A DNA stretch of 29,233 nucleotides. Origin: CAUZSM01 sp963582685. Its GTDB lineage: Archaea; Thermoplasmatota; Poseidoniia; Poseidoniales; Thalassarchaeaceae. This document shows, one piece after another, positions 7,271-17,036 of the stretch; the stretch's first letter is position 1; every line of letters begins with the position of its first letter. The stretch lies in the NCBI GenBank assembly GCA_963582685.1, contig CAUZSM010000008.1:1-29233 (forward strand), given 5' to 3'. A model generated the notes under the pieces. That model ran no database searches. It was not told the origin of the DNA and was given only the letters and a program-made list of their open reading frames with translations. The position numbers were made by a program, and so were the translations under genes.

Positions 7271-10136
7271 CAGACGACGAGGACTTTCTGAATAGCAAGA
7301 CGAAGGCGTCTCGATAGTCCCGTACCAAATCCATCATTATCCCACCTACCAAGGAAAAACGGTTGCCAGAGATGGCTACGAAGCCTCCGTTCAAGATGAC
7401 AAGGAAGGCCGATACTTCGTGAATAGCAACGCCAACAGCGAGGTCGGTCTGAATGCCTAGAAGAACCAATGTGACGAGAATTATTGTCACGATAATTGAG
7501 AGGAGGATGTTTGCTTGTATGACCATACGCGTGCGCCTAGATAGTTTGAGCAGGGTAGTAATCGAGCGTGGGTCCTCGCCAGGAATCAGCACATCGGCAG
7601 CCTCCAAATTCACTTGCTCGCCAGAACCGACTGCGATGCCGACATCAGCAGCGGCTAGGGCAGCGGCGTCGTTGAATCCATCACCAGCCATCAAAGTTCG
7701 GCGGCTTTGACTGCGACGCTCTACCCAGATTGCCTTGCCCTCCGGGTCAATCTCTCCTCGGCAATTAGCTGCCGCTACACCGATTTGACGGCCAAGGTCC
7801 TCAACAGCGCTCTGCGAATCACCGGATAACAATTCGACTGCGATACCGAGATTGCGCAGGTCATGCACCATCTCGGCAGAGCCATCTCGGAGGTCATCGT
7901 GGATGAATGTAAACAGGGCAATTGCTTGATCTCCAATAGCAAGTAGTGAGGCACCGTTACCTACCGCATCTGCCACCGCCAATGCATCACTGAGTTCGGC
8001 ATCAATCTTGACTCCTTCCTCCTTCAGCCAATCTGCTCTGCCGAACATGACTGTCTTACCGCGTAGGCTACCAATCACGCCAGCCCTCCCATCGGTAATT
8101 CCAGTAACTGGCGATGGCTTGAGGCCCTCCTCTTCGAGTTGGGACTGAATAACAGATGCATAGGGATGATTGGAGCGCAACTCCAATCCACCTGCCATAC
8201 GCAGCGACCGTTTGCGGTCGATTCTACCTTGAGTGGTTATCCGATCTAGTTTCGGCCTGCCACTGGTCAGTGTACCTGTCTTGTCGAGCAAGGCGAGATC
8301 AATTCGTGATGCCGCATCCAGAGCATCTCCACCGCGAGCGATGATACCGCTTTTTGCGGCGACTGACAAAGCGGCTGCGTTTGGAACTGGTGCGGCTAGC
8401 AGCAGAGCACAAGGGCAAGCTACCACCCATAGGAGAAGCATCAATCTAAGATTGAATGCGGTGCCCTCCGGAGTGAAGAATAACCCAGCTAGGACTGCAC
8501 CCACTACCACCAAAGGCACCCAGATATTGGTGAAAGCCTCTATGGTCTTCTGCATGCGCGGAGGCTTCTCTCGGAAAGTACGTACTTCCTCTATCAGTCC
8601 ATACAAACGCGAGCCTTCACCAACTGCGGTCACCTCGACGATTATCGGACCACGGTCAAGGACTAGGCCGGCGTGGACCGTCGTACCCTCATCGACTCGA
8701 ATTGGTATACTCTCACCGGTGAGAGGTGCGCGATTCAGGCTGCCAATACCCTCGACAACGATTCCATCTATCGGGACCAATTCTCCTGAGCGAATCTCTA
8801 CCTTGTCGCCAATATTAACCAAGTCGATGGGAATCATATCATCTCCCGCATGTCCGGAGGCTATACCATCTGGCTGAGTAGAGAAAACAGATGGGCTGTC
8901 TGCTTGGCTGATTGAGTCCATCATTGAGGTATCAATTTCTTGAGAGACCAGCCTTGCACGGCGAGGCAACCTGTCAAGACCGCCTTGCATTCCATCCCGT
9001 GCCCGGCGCAGTGCTGCATCTTCCATGTGGGATGCGATTGCGACTAGAATGCACACCATCAATGCCTCTGACCAATGACCACCAAAAAAGGCACCAGCAA
9101 CCGCCAGCGAGGTGAGTAGTTGGAATACCATCTGCCGATTTCGCAGGCCGCCAATCGCTTCAGAGAACATCTTCCATCCGGAAAGGCCAACCGCCACCGC
9201 AGTCAAAGAGAATAGAGCAGATTGGGAAAGTTGGTTGCCCAGCAGAAACACGATGCCAAGGATGACTATTGCTGGTATGGTCAAGACCAATCGCCACTGT
9301 CCTGAATTGAGGCGGTCTTGGGCTAGAAGGAGAAGGTTGGGGCTGTGACCTACCAATCGAGTCAATCCAGAGGATAACTCATCGCGTATCAGCGGGCTCG
9401 GATCTGGTAAGGTGATGAGGCGAACGCTCGCATCCTCAAATCTCACCCCGAGGACGCCAGGGACGTTGAGGAACTTCTTGCGAACATCAGAACGCGACAC
9501 CGAATGATTCGAGGCCAAACCACTCGCAGTGATACCAACCACCTCATGCCAAGGCAGGTCAGGCTCGTGGCCGAGGCTTGCGAGGACACTTGAGACCCTC
9601 GAAATGTTGCCTGCTGATAAATCCAAATCTAATTCCACTGTTCCAGCGGTTGCTGAAACTACCACCGAAGTGACTCCGGGCAGTCTGTTCACCGCCTGAG
9701 TAGCCCGCATCGCACAGTCAGGACAGTCCATCCCTAGAATAGGCCAAGACATCCTGTGGATGCCAGCAGCGACGAATTCCATGTCGCCATCTTCTTCGTC
9801 TTCAAGTGGCTCTATGGGTTCCTTTTCTTCTGGAGCTTCCTCAATTGAGGGCTCAACAGCGTCTTCCCGCTTGGCAGGAGCCTCTTCCTTTGGCTTCAGT
9901 CGGTCTTTGACCGCATCAGTTGCCGCTGCAACTTCAGACACTAAATTGCGAGCGAATCCTTTGATTATTGATTTTGATTTGCCGGGAACTACATCATCGC
10001 TTGAGGTCGATTTATCCGGCTTTGGCTTCGACTTGCGAAAGGACAAACGCCGCTGCTTCGGTTTGGCTTCCTCAACTTCGGCAGCAGAATCATCATCTTC
10101 GATGAGCAAAAAATCCTCGTCGTCCTCTGCGAACAT
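7266..10136 (-). CDS. P1B-type heavy-metal-translocating ATPase
   Basis: 956 residues from ATG 10136. A ~125-residue acidic, disordered N-terminal extension precedes an HMA domain with GMDCPDC at ~135-141. A second HMA-like segment has lost its CxxC. Core motifs are all present: TGES (~473) in the actuator domain, CPC in the metal-binding TM helix (~574), DKTGTLT with the phosphorylated Asp (~620), the P1B-specific HP (NHPYA, ~658) and GDGFND (~820). The copper-type helix signatures (YN, MxxSS) are absent. The last helix reads AIHEVSAFLVILN, closer to the HE/DxG helices of Zn/Cd/Co exporters, so a divalent-metal exporter is preferred over copper. It lies between tRNA-Leu and the winged-helix gene and appears to have its own upstream region (10137-10303). 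Confidence 0.93.
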   Translation of the reverse strand: MFAEDDEDFLLIEDDDSAAEVEEAKPKQRRLSFRKSKPKPDKSTSSDDVVPGKSKSIIKGFARNLVSEVAAATDAVKDRLKPKEEAPAKREDAVEPSIEEAPEEKEPIEPLEDEEDGDMEFVAAGIHRMSWPILGMDCPDCAMRATQAVNRLPGVTSVVVSATAGTVELDLDLSAGNISRVSSVLASLGHEPDLPWHEVVGITASGLASNHSVSRSDVRKKFLNVPGVLGVRFEDASVRLITLPDPSPLIRDELSSGLTRLVGHSPNLLLLAQDRLNSGQWRLVLTIPAIVILGIVFLLGNQLSQSALFSLTAVAVGLSGWKMFSEAIGGLRNRQMVFQLLTSLAVAGAFFGGHWSEALMVCILVAIASHMEDAALRRARDGMQGGLDRLPRRARLVSQEIDTSMMDSISQADSPSVFSTQPDGIASGHAGDDMIPIDLVNIGDKVEIRSGELVPIDGIVVEGIGSLNRAPLTGESIPIRVDEGTTVHAGLVLDRGPIIVEVTAVGEGSRLYGLIEEVRTFREKPPRMQKTIEAFTNIWVPLVVVGAVLAGLFFTPEGTAFNLRLMLLLWVVACPCALLLAAPVPNAAALSVAAKSGIIARGGDALDAASRIDLALLDKTGTLTSGRPKLDRITTQGRIDRKRSLRMAGGLELRSNHPYASVIQSQLEEEGLKPSPVTGITDGRAGVIGSLRGKTVMFGRADWLKEEGVKIDAELSDALAVADAVGNGASLLAIGDQAIALFTFIHDDLRDGSAEMVHDLRNLGIAVELLSGDSQSAVEDLGRQIGVAAANCRGEIDPEGKAIWVERRSQSRRTLMAGDGFNDAAALAAADVGIAVGSGEQVNLEAADVLIPGEDPRSITTLLKLSRRTRMVIQANILLSIIVTIILVTLVLLGIQTDLAVGVAIHEVSAFLVILNGGFVAISGNRFSLVGGIMMDLVRDYRDAFVLLFRKSSSSV

Positions 10137-10236
10137 CGATACACGGCTGAAGCCACGTATGTTTGAACCTCACGCTGCTATGATGTGAGTGGACAGCCTG
10201 GTTTTCTGAATATTTACACTACTGATAAATCCAATT

Positions 10237-10265
10237 GAATAATCGATTTTTCTATTGGATTATTC
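10237..10265. promoter_or_regulatory. AT-rich inverted repeat upstream of the metal ATPase gene
   Basis: GAATAATC (10237-10244) and GATTATTC (10258-10265) form a perfect 8-bp inverted repeat around a 13-base spacer, in the 167-bp gap between tRNA-Leu and the ATPase. TATA-like stretches on the minus strand follow at about 10222-10232 and 10208-10219. A regulator site for the ATPase, or the 3' end of the tRNA transcript, are both possible. The rest of the gap shows nothing recognisable. Confidence 0.35.
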
Positions 10266-10303
10266 ACAGCCAAACAAGCGTCGGCACTCTGCGTCGATGA
10301 AAT

Positions 10304-10388
10304 TGGTGCAGGGGACAGGATTTGAACCTGCGAAGCTATTAGCAGCAGATCTTGAGTCTGCCCCCTTTGGCCGCTCGGGAACCCCTGC
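10304..10388 (-). tRNA. tRNA-Leu (anticodon CAA), with encoded CCA
   Basis: Acceptor stem GCAGGGG (10382-10388) pairs with CCCCTGC (10308-10314). The discriminator A is at 10307 and the 3' CCA is encoded at 10304-10306. The D arm is CCC...GGG. The anticodon stem GCAGA/TCTGC closes the loop CTCAAGA, giving anticodon CAA (codon UUG). A long variable arm (GCT AAT AGC) marks a type II tRNA, and the T arm GCAGG-TTCAAAT-CCTGT is intact. The body is 82 nt with no intron. It starts 27 bases after the stop of the giant surface-protein gene on the same strand. Confidence 0.96.
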
Positions 10389-10415
10389 GTTGTATTGCCA
10401 TCGAGAGGGTGATTT

Positions 10416-13400
10416 TCATTCTTCCTCCAAAGCGGAATCGTCTATTACGTCGTCAGAAAGACCGGGGGGGATGGGTGGAGGGGTCTCTAGGTCCGGCTCA
10501 TCGGGGAAAATAGATGGAGGCTCAGGCCAATCCTCCTCATCAGCTGTTTCATTGCCGTCAAATGGGCCTTCATCATCTGATTCAAGCTCATCATCATCCT
10601 CGTACTCATCATATTGATCTCTATTCATTGCAAGGATGGCCAAGCCGAATCCTAGAGCCATGCAGATGAGAATAAGCAGGCCCACACCAAAGGTACTCTC
10701 AACCAATTTGTCAATTACGCTGCTGCTGGCCCCTCGCTCATGAACACGTGGGACCGAAACCGTTTGCCATGTTTCTGTGTCCTCATTCAAAACCAGATAC
10801 AACTGCAAATCGCCTTCTCGCCATGCTTCAATATCGAGCGCGAGAAGTATTGATTCACCCGATTCCAGAGTGATATTCATATCTCGCAGCCTGATGATTT
10901 CAACCGTTCCGCCACGCGATTCCTGTGCCCATAGACCTACTGAGATGTCACCGCGCAGATTGCCATCATTGGTGATGCGCACATCAATTTCTAGAATATC
11001 TCCAACTTCGGGTTTGTCGGGCCTTACCTGCACGTCTACAATCTGTGGTTGGAAGAACATTACCAACAGCGCTGGTGCGCGCGGTGCATATCTGGTACCA
11101 GAACCGATTAAGGGGTTCCCAGCAAGGTCTGCACCTTCAACCCAGACTAGCAGTTGGTCTTCTGCCTGCAAAACTTCAGGGCTAGCGGGAGTGAAGTCGA
11201 CGTACTCTGAGTACACCCATGATCCATCGGACCATGCAGACAACCCAATTTCTTGTGACCCTTGCATGTTGACCAAATCAACACCCCACCGACTGTAGGT
11301 CCAATGCAAGGTCAATGGGTTGTCTCCCATACCACCTGCATCGAATACATTGAACGAAACCAGTTGATTTACAAGTGCATCAGATTGCAGAATCACAAGA
11401 CTGGTCTGTTGGAATTCAAGATAGGGCGAGATGCTATCGATAGCAATCTCAAATTGCAGATTGGGTAAACTGATGTTGAGTGATTCAATTCCAGCCAAAT
11501 TAGCTGACAACGTTGCTGTAGGGCCCGGCCAAATGTCCGCTGACATATCCTGAATCGTAGAGAATGAGCCATCGGACATGACTGCTGTATTGGTTACGGC
11601 CTCAGTTCCACCATCGATGCTAATCGATACCATTCCATCGAGAACAATGTCGATTGGCTCATCCAGGGAGCGATGATGTACGCTGGCATCGAGAGAAAAC
11701 CGGTCACCCGGTTGAAGGTTCAGCATACCATCGAAAATCGACATCGCAGGCGCTGTGAGGTCTTCCGCATTATCGACAACCCACATCAAACGATGGTCGA
11801 GAGCCCAGCCAAGATGCTCAAGGTTCTCTGTGCCAAGAATCTGACGCACTCCTCCTTCGGTAATTACCAAATCAGGCACAATGGGCCCAACCTGCCAATC
11901 AACTGGAGCATCGAGTCCTACTGCGAAGTTCAGGGTGACGTGGTAAGCACCGTCTCCAAGATCCTCGACATGTGAGCCAAATGAAATCAGGTGACTGCCT
12001 GGAATTGCTATGAGTTGATTGGAGATAGGTTGCCAGACTAGAGTACCGGCAGGTTCCACATCCTCTCCAGCGATGTGGAGTCGGACTTCATCGATTGACC
12101 CCACTCCATTTTGGTCAATCAAAGTGAAGTCAAATCGATGTTTGATGGCTGAAAGCAGTGCAATGTCACCTTCCCTATCTAGGTCAAGAGATGCTAGTGA
12201 GACCTGTGTGGGATATTGGACATCGACTTGTATTGTCGCGATGTCATTGTCTTGGCCGGGGCCGCCACCTCCAACAAAAGGATGCCCGGCGAAGTCCGAG
12301 CCAGTCACATAACAGGATATTTCGTCACCTTCAATGCCAGAAGAAAATCCAGAGAAATCAATTCTGAGAGAGCCATGTGGAACACCACCGAGTACCTCAC
12401 TGCGCTGCCCATACTCAAATGGATCAGCGATTCCATCTCCATCTAAATCATCGATGGAACGAATCCAGTGGTGTAGGGTGACGGTAGTACCCAACAACTC
12501 CTCATCTTGAACCTCAATCCACAAAGGTAACAATGTCTGAGGAGTGACCACATTTCCATCAGCCATCTGTCCACCAAAGGCGGTGTGAATCATCAGTGGC
12601 CCTAACGAAGGGGCGGTTGAATCGATATTTACCACGGTACTCATCAGATTACTGGTTGCATCCTCCACTCCAGTCGTGGACACGCCAAGCGGCCCAAGTT
12701 GCACAATAACCGGGCGCAGGGTGACATTGCTAGCATCCTCGGGCAAAGTAACCTCGGCCCGCCATAAGCCGTCATCCACATGTTCGGCATATGCTGCGAA
12801 CTCTCCTTGTTCTGTCAATATCTGAATCGCTAATCGATATGAGTCCTCATCAGGATGGATGCCCTGTTGTCCTTCAAAGCGGATTCCGCCAGTGATTACC
12901 AACGTGCTTTCCGATTTGGCATAGAATGGATATCGTGCGTCCCACGTGTTGGAGAGGAGTCTACCAGTGTCATCACGCACCACCCAATTCCTTGCTTCAA
13001 GGTCATTCTCCATCGCCTGCACATTGCTTGCACCAATCTGCCCATGTGCGGGCCCAAGGGTGAATCCGTTGGATTCAACTGCTTCGGCGAGGACAAGTAT
13101 TGTTGAAGTATCGTCAAAAGTCCACTGCGGCTGCAATACCCAGCGGACTCGAATAGTTCCATCATTCTGCAGCAAAACCTCGCTAAGCTCTGGCAGCAGG
13201 GTCAGTATGTCATCGCCTGAACGCTGGATGAATGTAGGTGAATCGTGAAGTGATTCGACACGCATTTCAATATGATGGCCGTTGGTGGATTCCATACGCA
13301 AATCCACCGCATCTAATTCGCTTGGACCAAGCAGATGTGTGTGGTCGGTCACCACGGTATAATTGCGCAGCGGAACCATTGTTCCAGTGGGAGTAGCATA

Positions 13401-16400
13401 AACCAAATTCTCAATTCGGCGGGCGTGTGTCAATCCACCATCAAGACTCACACTTCCATATTCAGCACTGAACTGAACGGGCAAATGCGCTATCCCATAG
13501 AGAACGGAACCTTCGCCAACATCAACCAGAGTCGCATTCATTGATTCACGCAACTCTTCGCCAAGTCCACTTACCGATTCGGTCAAATCGTATCGAATAC
13601 ATGTGAGATGGAATTGTGCTGTCAGTGCTGTAACTGAAGTTACCTCGATAGTCACATCAGCCCACTGTCGCTCAGGGAAAACCGCATCAGCAGTCCCTGA
13701 ATTAGGCAAATTAGAGTGCCACAGATCGTACGACAGCACATCTGAACCATTGAGCGGAGTCGTGCTAGAAGTAATGTTGTGATTAGCAAGTTGTCCCAAT
13801 ATTGGGTGAGTGAAAATGAGACTGAGATTATCACCCGGAGATGAATAAGTCAATCCAATCCGAGTCGCTAGATGCACAGTATCCAGAGGCAGTCGAATAG
13901 TCAGGTTGGTACTCTCTCCGGGAGCAAACTCCTCGGATATGGTACGAGTGCTTGACCCATCGGGAAGGATGAACAATATTTGGTATCCAGCCGGCCCTTT
14001 GCCGTCTGATGTGGACCAAGCCCACTCCGCATCGCCATCCGCACCAACGTCGATACTAGCATCCGCTAGCGGAATCAGCCTTTGTGCCTGCAAACTCAGA
14101 CGTGACGCCCAGCCACCTGCTTGCAGATGTATCTCAACTTCCACCGAGGTAGTGGGTGAGGCTAAACTCACAGTTCCACCTGTCACGGTACCCTGCCAAA
14201 GTATGGTTCCATCTACCGAGTCGGCGATGCTAATCCACAAGCCAGAGGAGTGACTATTCATCTCCAGTTCATCGAATAGATGACTGGATGAGAAAGTGAT
14301 GCGCTTATGCAAGACCGAACTCAAACTTGGGTTGCTTGCATTTCCATCAAAGGAATAATCTAGACAAGGACCATGCCCGATGTGATCGAATCGCGGTGAC
14401 CTAGATGCATCAGTCGTCGACATATCCAATTGTAACCTGAGTGCAGGATGCATGACTGAATCGACATTGACCAAATCATCGTTCGGCCATGTTCCGAGAA
14501 CCTGTCCTGTAGAAGAATCTGTGAAGGTGCCACTCAATCCGAATGGGGCCAATTGACTGTTTACCGAGTAACAGATGTGGTCATAGCCAAATGGCCCCGG
14601 CAATATCTCTGGACTTATCCACGTCCCATTCGACTCAAACCAGTCGACTACGACGCCGACATCATCGATATACCAACCATCACCTTCAATCAAGTCATCA
14701 GAGAAGAAAGAAAAACGCAGCATGATGTTCTGACCACTGAGATGACTCACATCGGCCTCAACATGCTGCATCGACTTATTCGTTAAACAACCGCCCTTCT
14801 TTGTGTTGCCATCCCAGGCCCACATGCCATACAATGGTGATAGTGAGTTGTTCAGTTGCTGAGTCTCATAGAAGTCAGGAATGTTTGCACCAAACTGCTG
14901 CCACGTGGTGCCATTATCAGTTGAGACAAACAATACACCCGCATCCCAACCGGATTCGAGACAAATGAAGTGATCGAAAGAAAGTCTCGCGCTTGCGCCC
15001 TGTGGTATGGCCAATAGTGGAGAAATCAGATGGCTCCAAGTGTTGCGAGCATGGCGGTTATCGAGGACGATGCCTGCACCGGTGCTACCTGAGGTCCACT
15101 GAGTAGGTCCGTAACCGGCGCTGTTATTCACCTCTCCAAATGTCCAACCGGTTCCGTAGTATGTCTGCACAGTCCAGCCATCTGCGAGAAGCGGTGCACC
15201 CTCAAATCCCCAGTTCTCAATCCATGGACCATGGTTGCCAATGCTGTTGAGGTGCTGCCATTGGTCACTGGTTCCACCGAATATCTTCTGGTGAGTCGCA
15301 TTCGCCTCGGTGGAGAAATTCTCAGACCATGTCGTCTGAGTAATTCCTTGATTGGTCAAGGTGATTGAAATGTCATCGATGAACACGCCTTCTGGTGGAT
15401 TGAGCGAGCCTCCGAATCCAGTTCCCGGCATACTGTCGGTTTCAACGGCGAACCTCAGCAGAAGCGACCCATTGGCATTAGGTTGGAAATTAGAGGGAAA
15501 GGCGTGTGCTACTTCCTTCCATCCACTGGTCTCTTGCGTGTATGTCACTCCGCCGATGGTAATTCCATACAGACCGGGAATCCCTCCTACTGGTGAAACC
15601 CGATACCATGAGATGTTGTCATTTGAGATGTGGATGTCGTAATTATCCCAATATCCACCTTCCAAGTCAAAATCCACCCAGTAGCGCAGCATCCAAACTC
15701 CCGTTGTGCTGTTTCCGGGTGCAGGGTCAATTTGCACCGGAACGGTAAGCGCACCGTATGCATCCGCAGCGTACTCTCCATACAGATTGCCGTGGAACCA
15801 ACAACCGGGAGGAGCCCCATCGTTGGCTATCTCGATGTTATCAACATGCCAACCGGGTCGGTTCACCGCACTTGTAGGGTCGGTCCATACCACGAAGCGG
15901 AACTGTAGTGAAGTCCCGGTTGATACATTCAATTGACTGAGATCGTATATCGCTCGCTGCCATCCAGAAGCACCATGCCCTCCGAAGGCTGGGAAAGAAC
16001 CGGTCATTCCTGACGTTGAGTTGACCGTCGAGGTAGCAGGAGCACCGATAGGCACCGGTGCGGACACCGAAGTATTCCAGTCGTAGCCACCGGCCGGTTC
16101 TATCCATTGCCAACTCAAGCCACCATCAATACTCGCTTCCACCCAAGCACCACCGCTGCCTGTGCTGGTATTGGTCGCGGGCAGGTGCACCCAATGGTCG
16201 AATTCCAGCCTCCACTCATTCACCACACCGGGAATCGGGTACTGTTGACTGGTCAGCCATGCATGGGTTCCTGCGGGAACTGGGTCCTCAGGGAGAGTTG
16301 CAGCGATGAGAGTCCCATTGGTTGCTAGTGAAGGTGCAATACCGCCGGCCATCAGCCGACCTGTCGCATTCCAGGTCATTGGAGTGGACATCACCCCTGG

Positions 16401-16901
16401 TTCAGATATTCGCCAGATATTGGCGGCGTTTCCATTCGGGCCACCGGGAGTGAACTTCTGGAATCGCTTGGTTAGGAATTCAAGATCATCGATTCTACCA
16501 ACTGTGTGGTTTACTGCAAGCGACAATTCTCCATTGAATACATTGGAACTACTGCCATTGAACACACCTGCGCTGAAGTTGCTGACAGCATCATCAGCTC
16601 GCCAATGAGTCCCATTACCAGAGGGAACCAGTCCATCCGTGCTCACATCGAGCCAGCCGTCGAGAATCGTCGAGTTGGCTGGAACCTCAAAACCGTCAAA
16701 GGTCAGATTTGTCACTGTTCCATTCACCGTACTAGGGTCTTGCCAAGCGATAGTAGGCTCAGGTGGCCCGACATATTGCCCGGTGTCTGCTATGGCGAGT
16801 GGGGCAAGGCTGGCCGCCAACATGACGATGGTCAGAATCAGCGAGGAACCCGAGGAATTAGATGTCGAAGACCGGATTCTCGGGATGGACACATACGACA
16901 T
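10416..16901 (-). CDS. Giant membrane-anchored surface protein (2161 aa) with jelly-roll and CARDB-like domains
   Basis: ATG at 16901 is chosen because AGGAGG (16909-16914) sits seven bases upstream; the frame opens at 16934. A signal peptide (SLILTIVMLAASLAPLAIADT) lies near residues 20-40. Three MAM/immune-inhibitor-A-like jelly-roll domains follow. Each ends in a characteristic strand: GWHVDNIEI (~350), GVFIDDISITL (~509) and GWYIDDVGVV (~745). A long beta-rich region has many Asn-x-Ser/Thr sites. A CARDB-like domain (~1950-2040) contains VQVRPDKPEVGDILEIDVRI. One TM helix at ~2063-2087 is followed by a ~75-residue acidic/proline-rich cytoplasmic tail ending in EEE. No protease active site is seen. 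A role in adhesion, cell wall structure or polymer binding is inferred. Confidence 0.9.
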   Translation of the reverse strand: MSYVSIPRIRSSTSNSSGSSLILTIVMLAASLAPLAIADTGQYVGPPEPTIAWQDPSTVNGTVTNLTFDGFEVPANSTILDGWLDVSTDGLVPSGNGTHWRADDAVSNFSAGVFNGSSSNVFNGELSLAVNHTVGRIDDLEFLTKRFQKFTPGGPNGNAANIWRISEPGVMSTPMTWNATGRLMAGGIAPSLATNGTLIAATLPEDPVPAGTHAWLTSQQYPIPGVVNEWRLEFDHWVHLPATNTSTGSGGAWVEASIDGGLSWQWIEPAGGYDWNTSVSAPVPIGAPATSTVNSTSGMTGSFPAFGGHGASGWQRAIYDLSQLNVSTGTSLQFRFVVWTDPTSAVNRPGWHVDNIEIANDGAPPGCWFHGNLYGEYAADAYGALTVPVQIDPAPGNSTTGVWMLRYWVDFDLEGGYWDNYDIHISNDNISWYRVSPVGGIPGLYGITIGGVTYTQETSGWKEVAHAFPSNFQPNANGSLLLRFAVETDSMPGTGFGGSLNPPEGVFIDDISITLTNQGITQTTWSENFSTEANATHQKIFGGTSDQWQHLNSIGNHGPWIENWGFEGAPLLADGWTVQTYYGTGWTFGEVNNSAGYGPTQWTSGSTGAGIVLDNRHARNTWSHLISPLLAIPQGASARLSFDHFICLESGWDAGVLFVSTDNGTTWQQFGANIPDFYETQQLNNSLSPLYGMWAWDGNTKKGGCLTNKSMQHVEADVSHLSGQNIMLRFSFFSDDLIEGDGWYIDDVGVVVDWFESNGTWISPEILPGPFGYDHICYSVNSQLAPFGLSGTFTDSSTGQVLGTWPNDDLVNVDSVMHPALRLQLDMSTTDASRSPRFDHIGHGPCLDYSFDGNASNPSLSSVLHKRITFSSSHLFDELEMNSHSSGLWISIADSVDGTILWQGTVTGGTVSLASPTTSVEVEIHLQAGGWASRLSLQAQRLIPLADASIDVGADGDAEWAWSTSDGKGPAGYQILFILPDGSSTRTISEEFAPGESTNLTIRLPLDTVHLATRIGLTYSSPGDNLSLIFTHPILGQLANHNITSSTTPLNGSDVLSYDLWHSNLPNSGTADAVFPERQWADVTIEVTSVTALTAQFHLTCIRYDLTESVSGLGEELRESMNATLVDVGEGSVLYGIAHLPVQFSAEYGSVSLDGGLTHARRIENLVYATPTGTMVPLRNYTVVTDHTHLLGPSELDAVDLRMESTNGHHIEMRVESLHDSPTFIQRSGDDILTLLPELSEVLLQNDGTIRVRWVLQPQWTFDDTSTILVLAEAVESNGFTLGPAHGQIGASNVQAMENDLEARNWVVRDDTGRLLSNTWDARYPFYAKSESTLVITGGIRFEGQQGIHPDEDSYRLAIQILTEQGEFAAYAEHVDDGLWRAEVTLPEDASNVTLRPVIVQLGPLGVSTTGVEDATSNLMSTVVNIDSTAPSLGPLMIHTAFGGQMADGNVVTPQTLLPLWIEVQDEELLGTTVTLHHWIRSIDDLDGDGIADPFEYGQRSEVLGGVPHGSLRIDFSGFSSGIEGDEISCYVTGSDFAGHPFVGGGGPGQDNDIATIQVDVQYPTQVSLASLDLDREGDIALLSAIKHRFDFTLIDQNGVGSIDEVRLHIAGEDVEPAGTLVWQPISNQLIAIPGSHLISFGSHVEDLGDGAYHVTLNFAVGLDAPVDWQVGPIVPDLVITEGGVRQILGTENLEHLGWALDHRLMWVVDNAEDLTAPAMSIFDGMLNLQPGDRFSLDASVHHRSLDEPIDIVLDGMVSISIDGGTEAVTNTAVMSDGSFSTIQDMSADIWPGPTATLSANLAGIESLNISLPNLQFEIAIDSISPYLEFQQTSLVILQSDALVNQLVSFNVFDAGGMGDNPLTLHWTYSRWGVDLVNMQGSQEIGLSAWSDGSWVYSEYVDFTPASPEVLQAEDQLLVWVEGADLAGNPLIGSGTRYAPRAPALLVMFFQPQIVDVQVRPDKPEVGDILEIDVRITNDGNLRGDISVGLWAQESRGGTVEIIRLRDMNITLESGESILLALDIEAWREGDLQLYLVLNEDTETWQTVSVPRVHERGASSSVIDKLVESTFGVGLLILICMALGFGLAILAMNRDQYDEYEDDDELESDDEGPFDGNETADEEDWPEPPSIFPDEPDLETPPPIPPGLSDDVIDDSALEEE

Positions 16902-16908
16902 GGCTCCG

Positions 16909-16914
16909 CCTCCT
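16909..16914 (-). promoter_or_regulatory. Strong Shine-Dalgarno site of the giant surface-protein gene
   Basis: AGGAGG on the minus strand, seven bases before ATG 16901. It is the clearest ribosome-binding site in the window and decides this start against the ATG at 16934. Confidence 0.8.
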
Positions 16915-16981
16915 GCAAATCTCCACCGCTTCATTCCGGTTTGAACACGCCGGCCCTACGTTTCAGCGCCCGCAGGGCGAC

Positions 16982-16990
16982 TTTGATTCT
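16982..16990 (+). promoter_or_regulatory. TATA-like element for the GINS51-like gene
   Basis: TTTGATTCT lies ~50 bases before ATG 17037 in the divergent 135-bp gap shared with the giant surface-protein gene. Its TTGAT core resembles the elements upstream of EF-1A and the winged-helix gene. A small hairpin (CGCCC-GCA-GGGCG, 16967-16979) lies just before it. Confidence 0.35.
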
Positions 16991-17036
16991 GAATTGTTCA
17001 TATGCCGTCCCACACCACGGCTGATGGGCGGCAGTG

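Noticed and set aside
8233..8877. 214-codon plus-strand frame inside the ATPase gene
   Set aside because: It is antisense to the conserved ATPase core with all motifs intact; no recognisable protein features.
10304..10388. tRNA-Leu as an attachment site for an integrated element
   Set aside because: There is no integrase gene, no repeat of the tRNA 3' end in the window, and the neighbouring genes look like ordinary chromosome.
16967..16979. CGCCC-GCA-GGGCG hairpin between the giant gene and the GINS51-like gene
   Set aside because: A 5-bp stem in GC-rich sequence without a related partner elsewhere. It is too short to call an operator or terminator between divergent genes.
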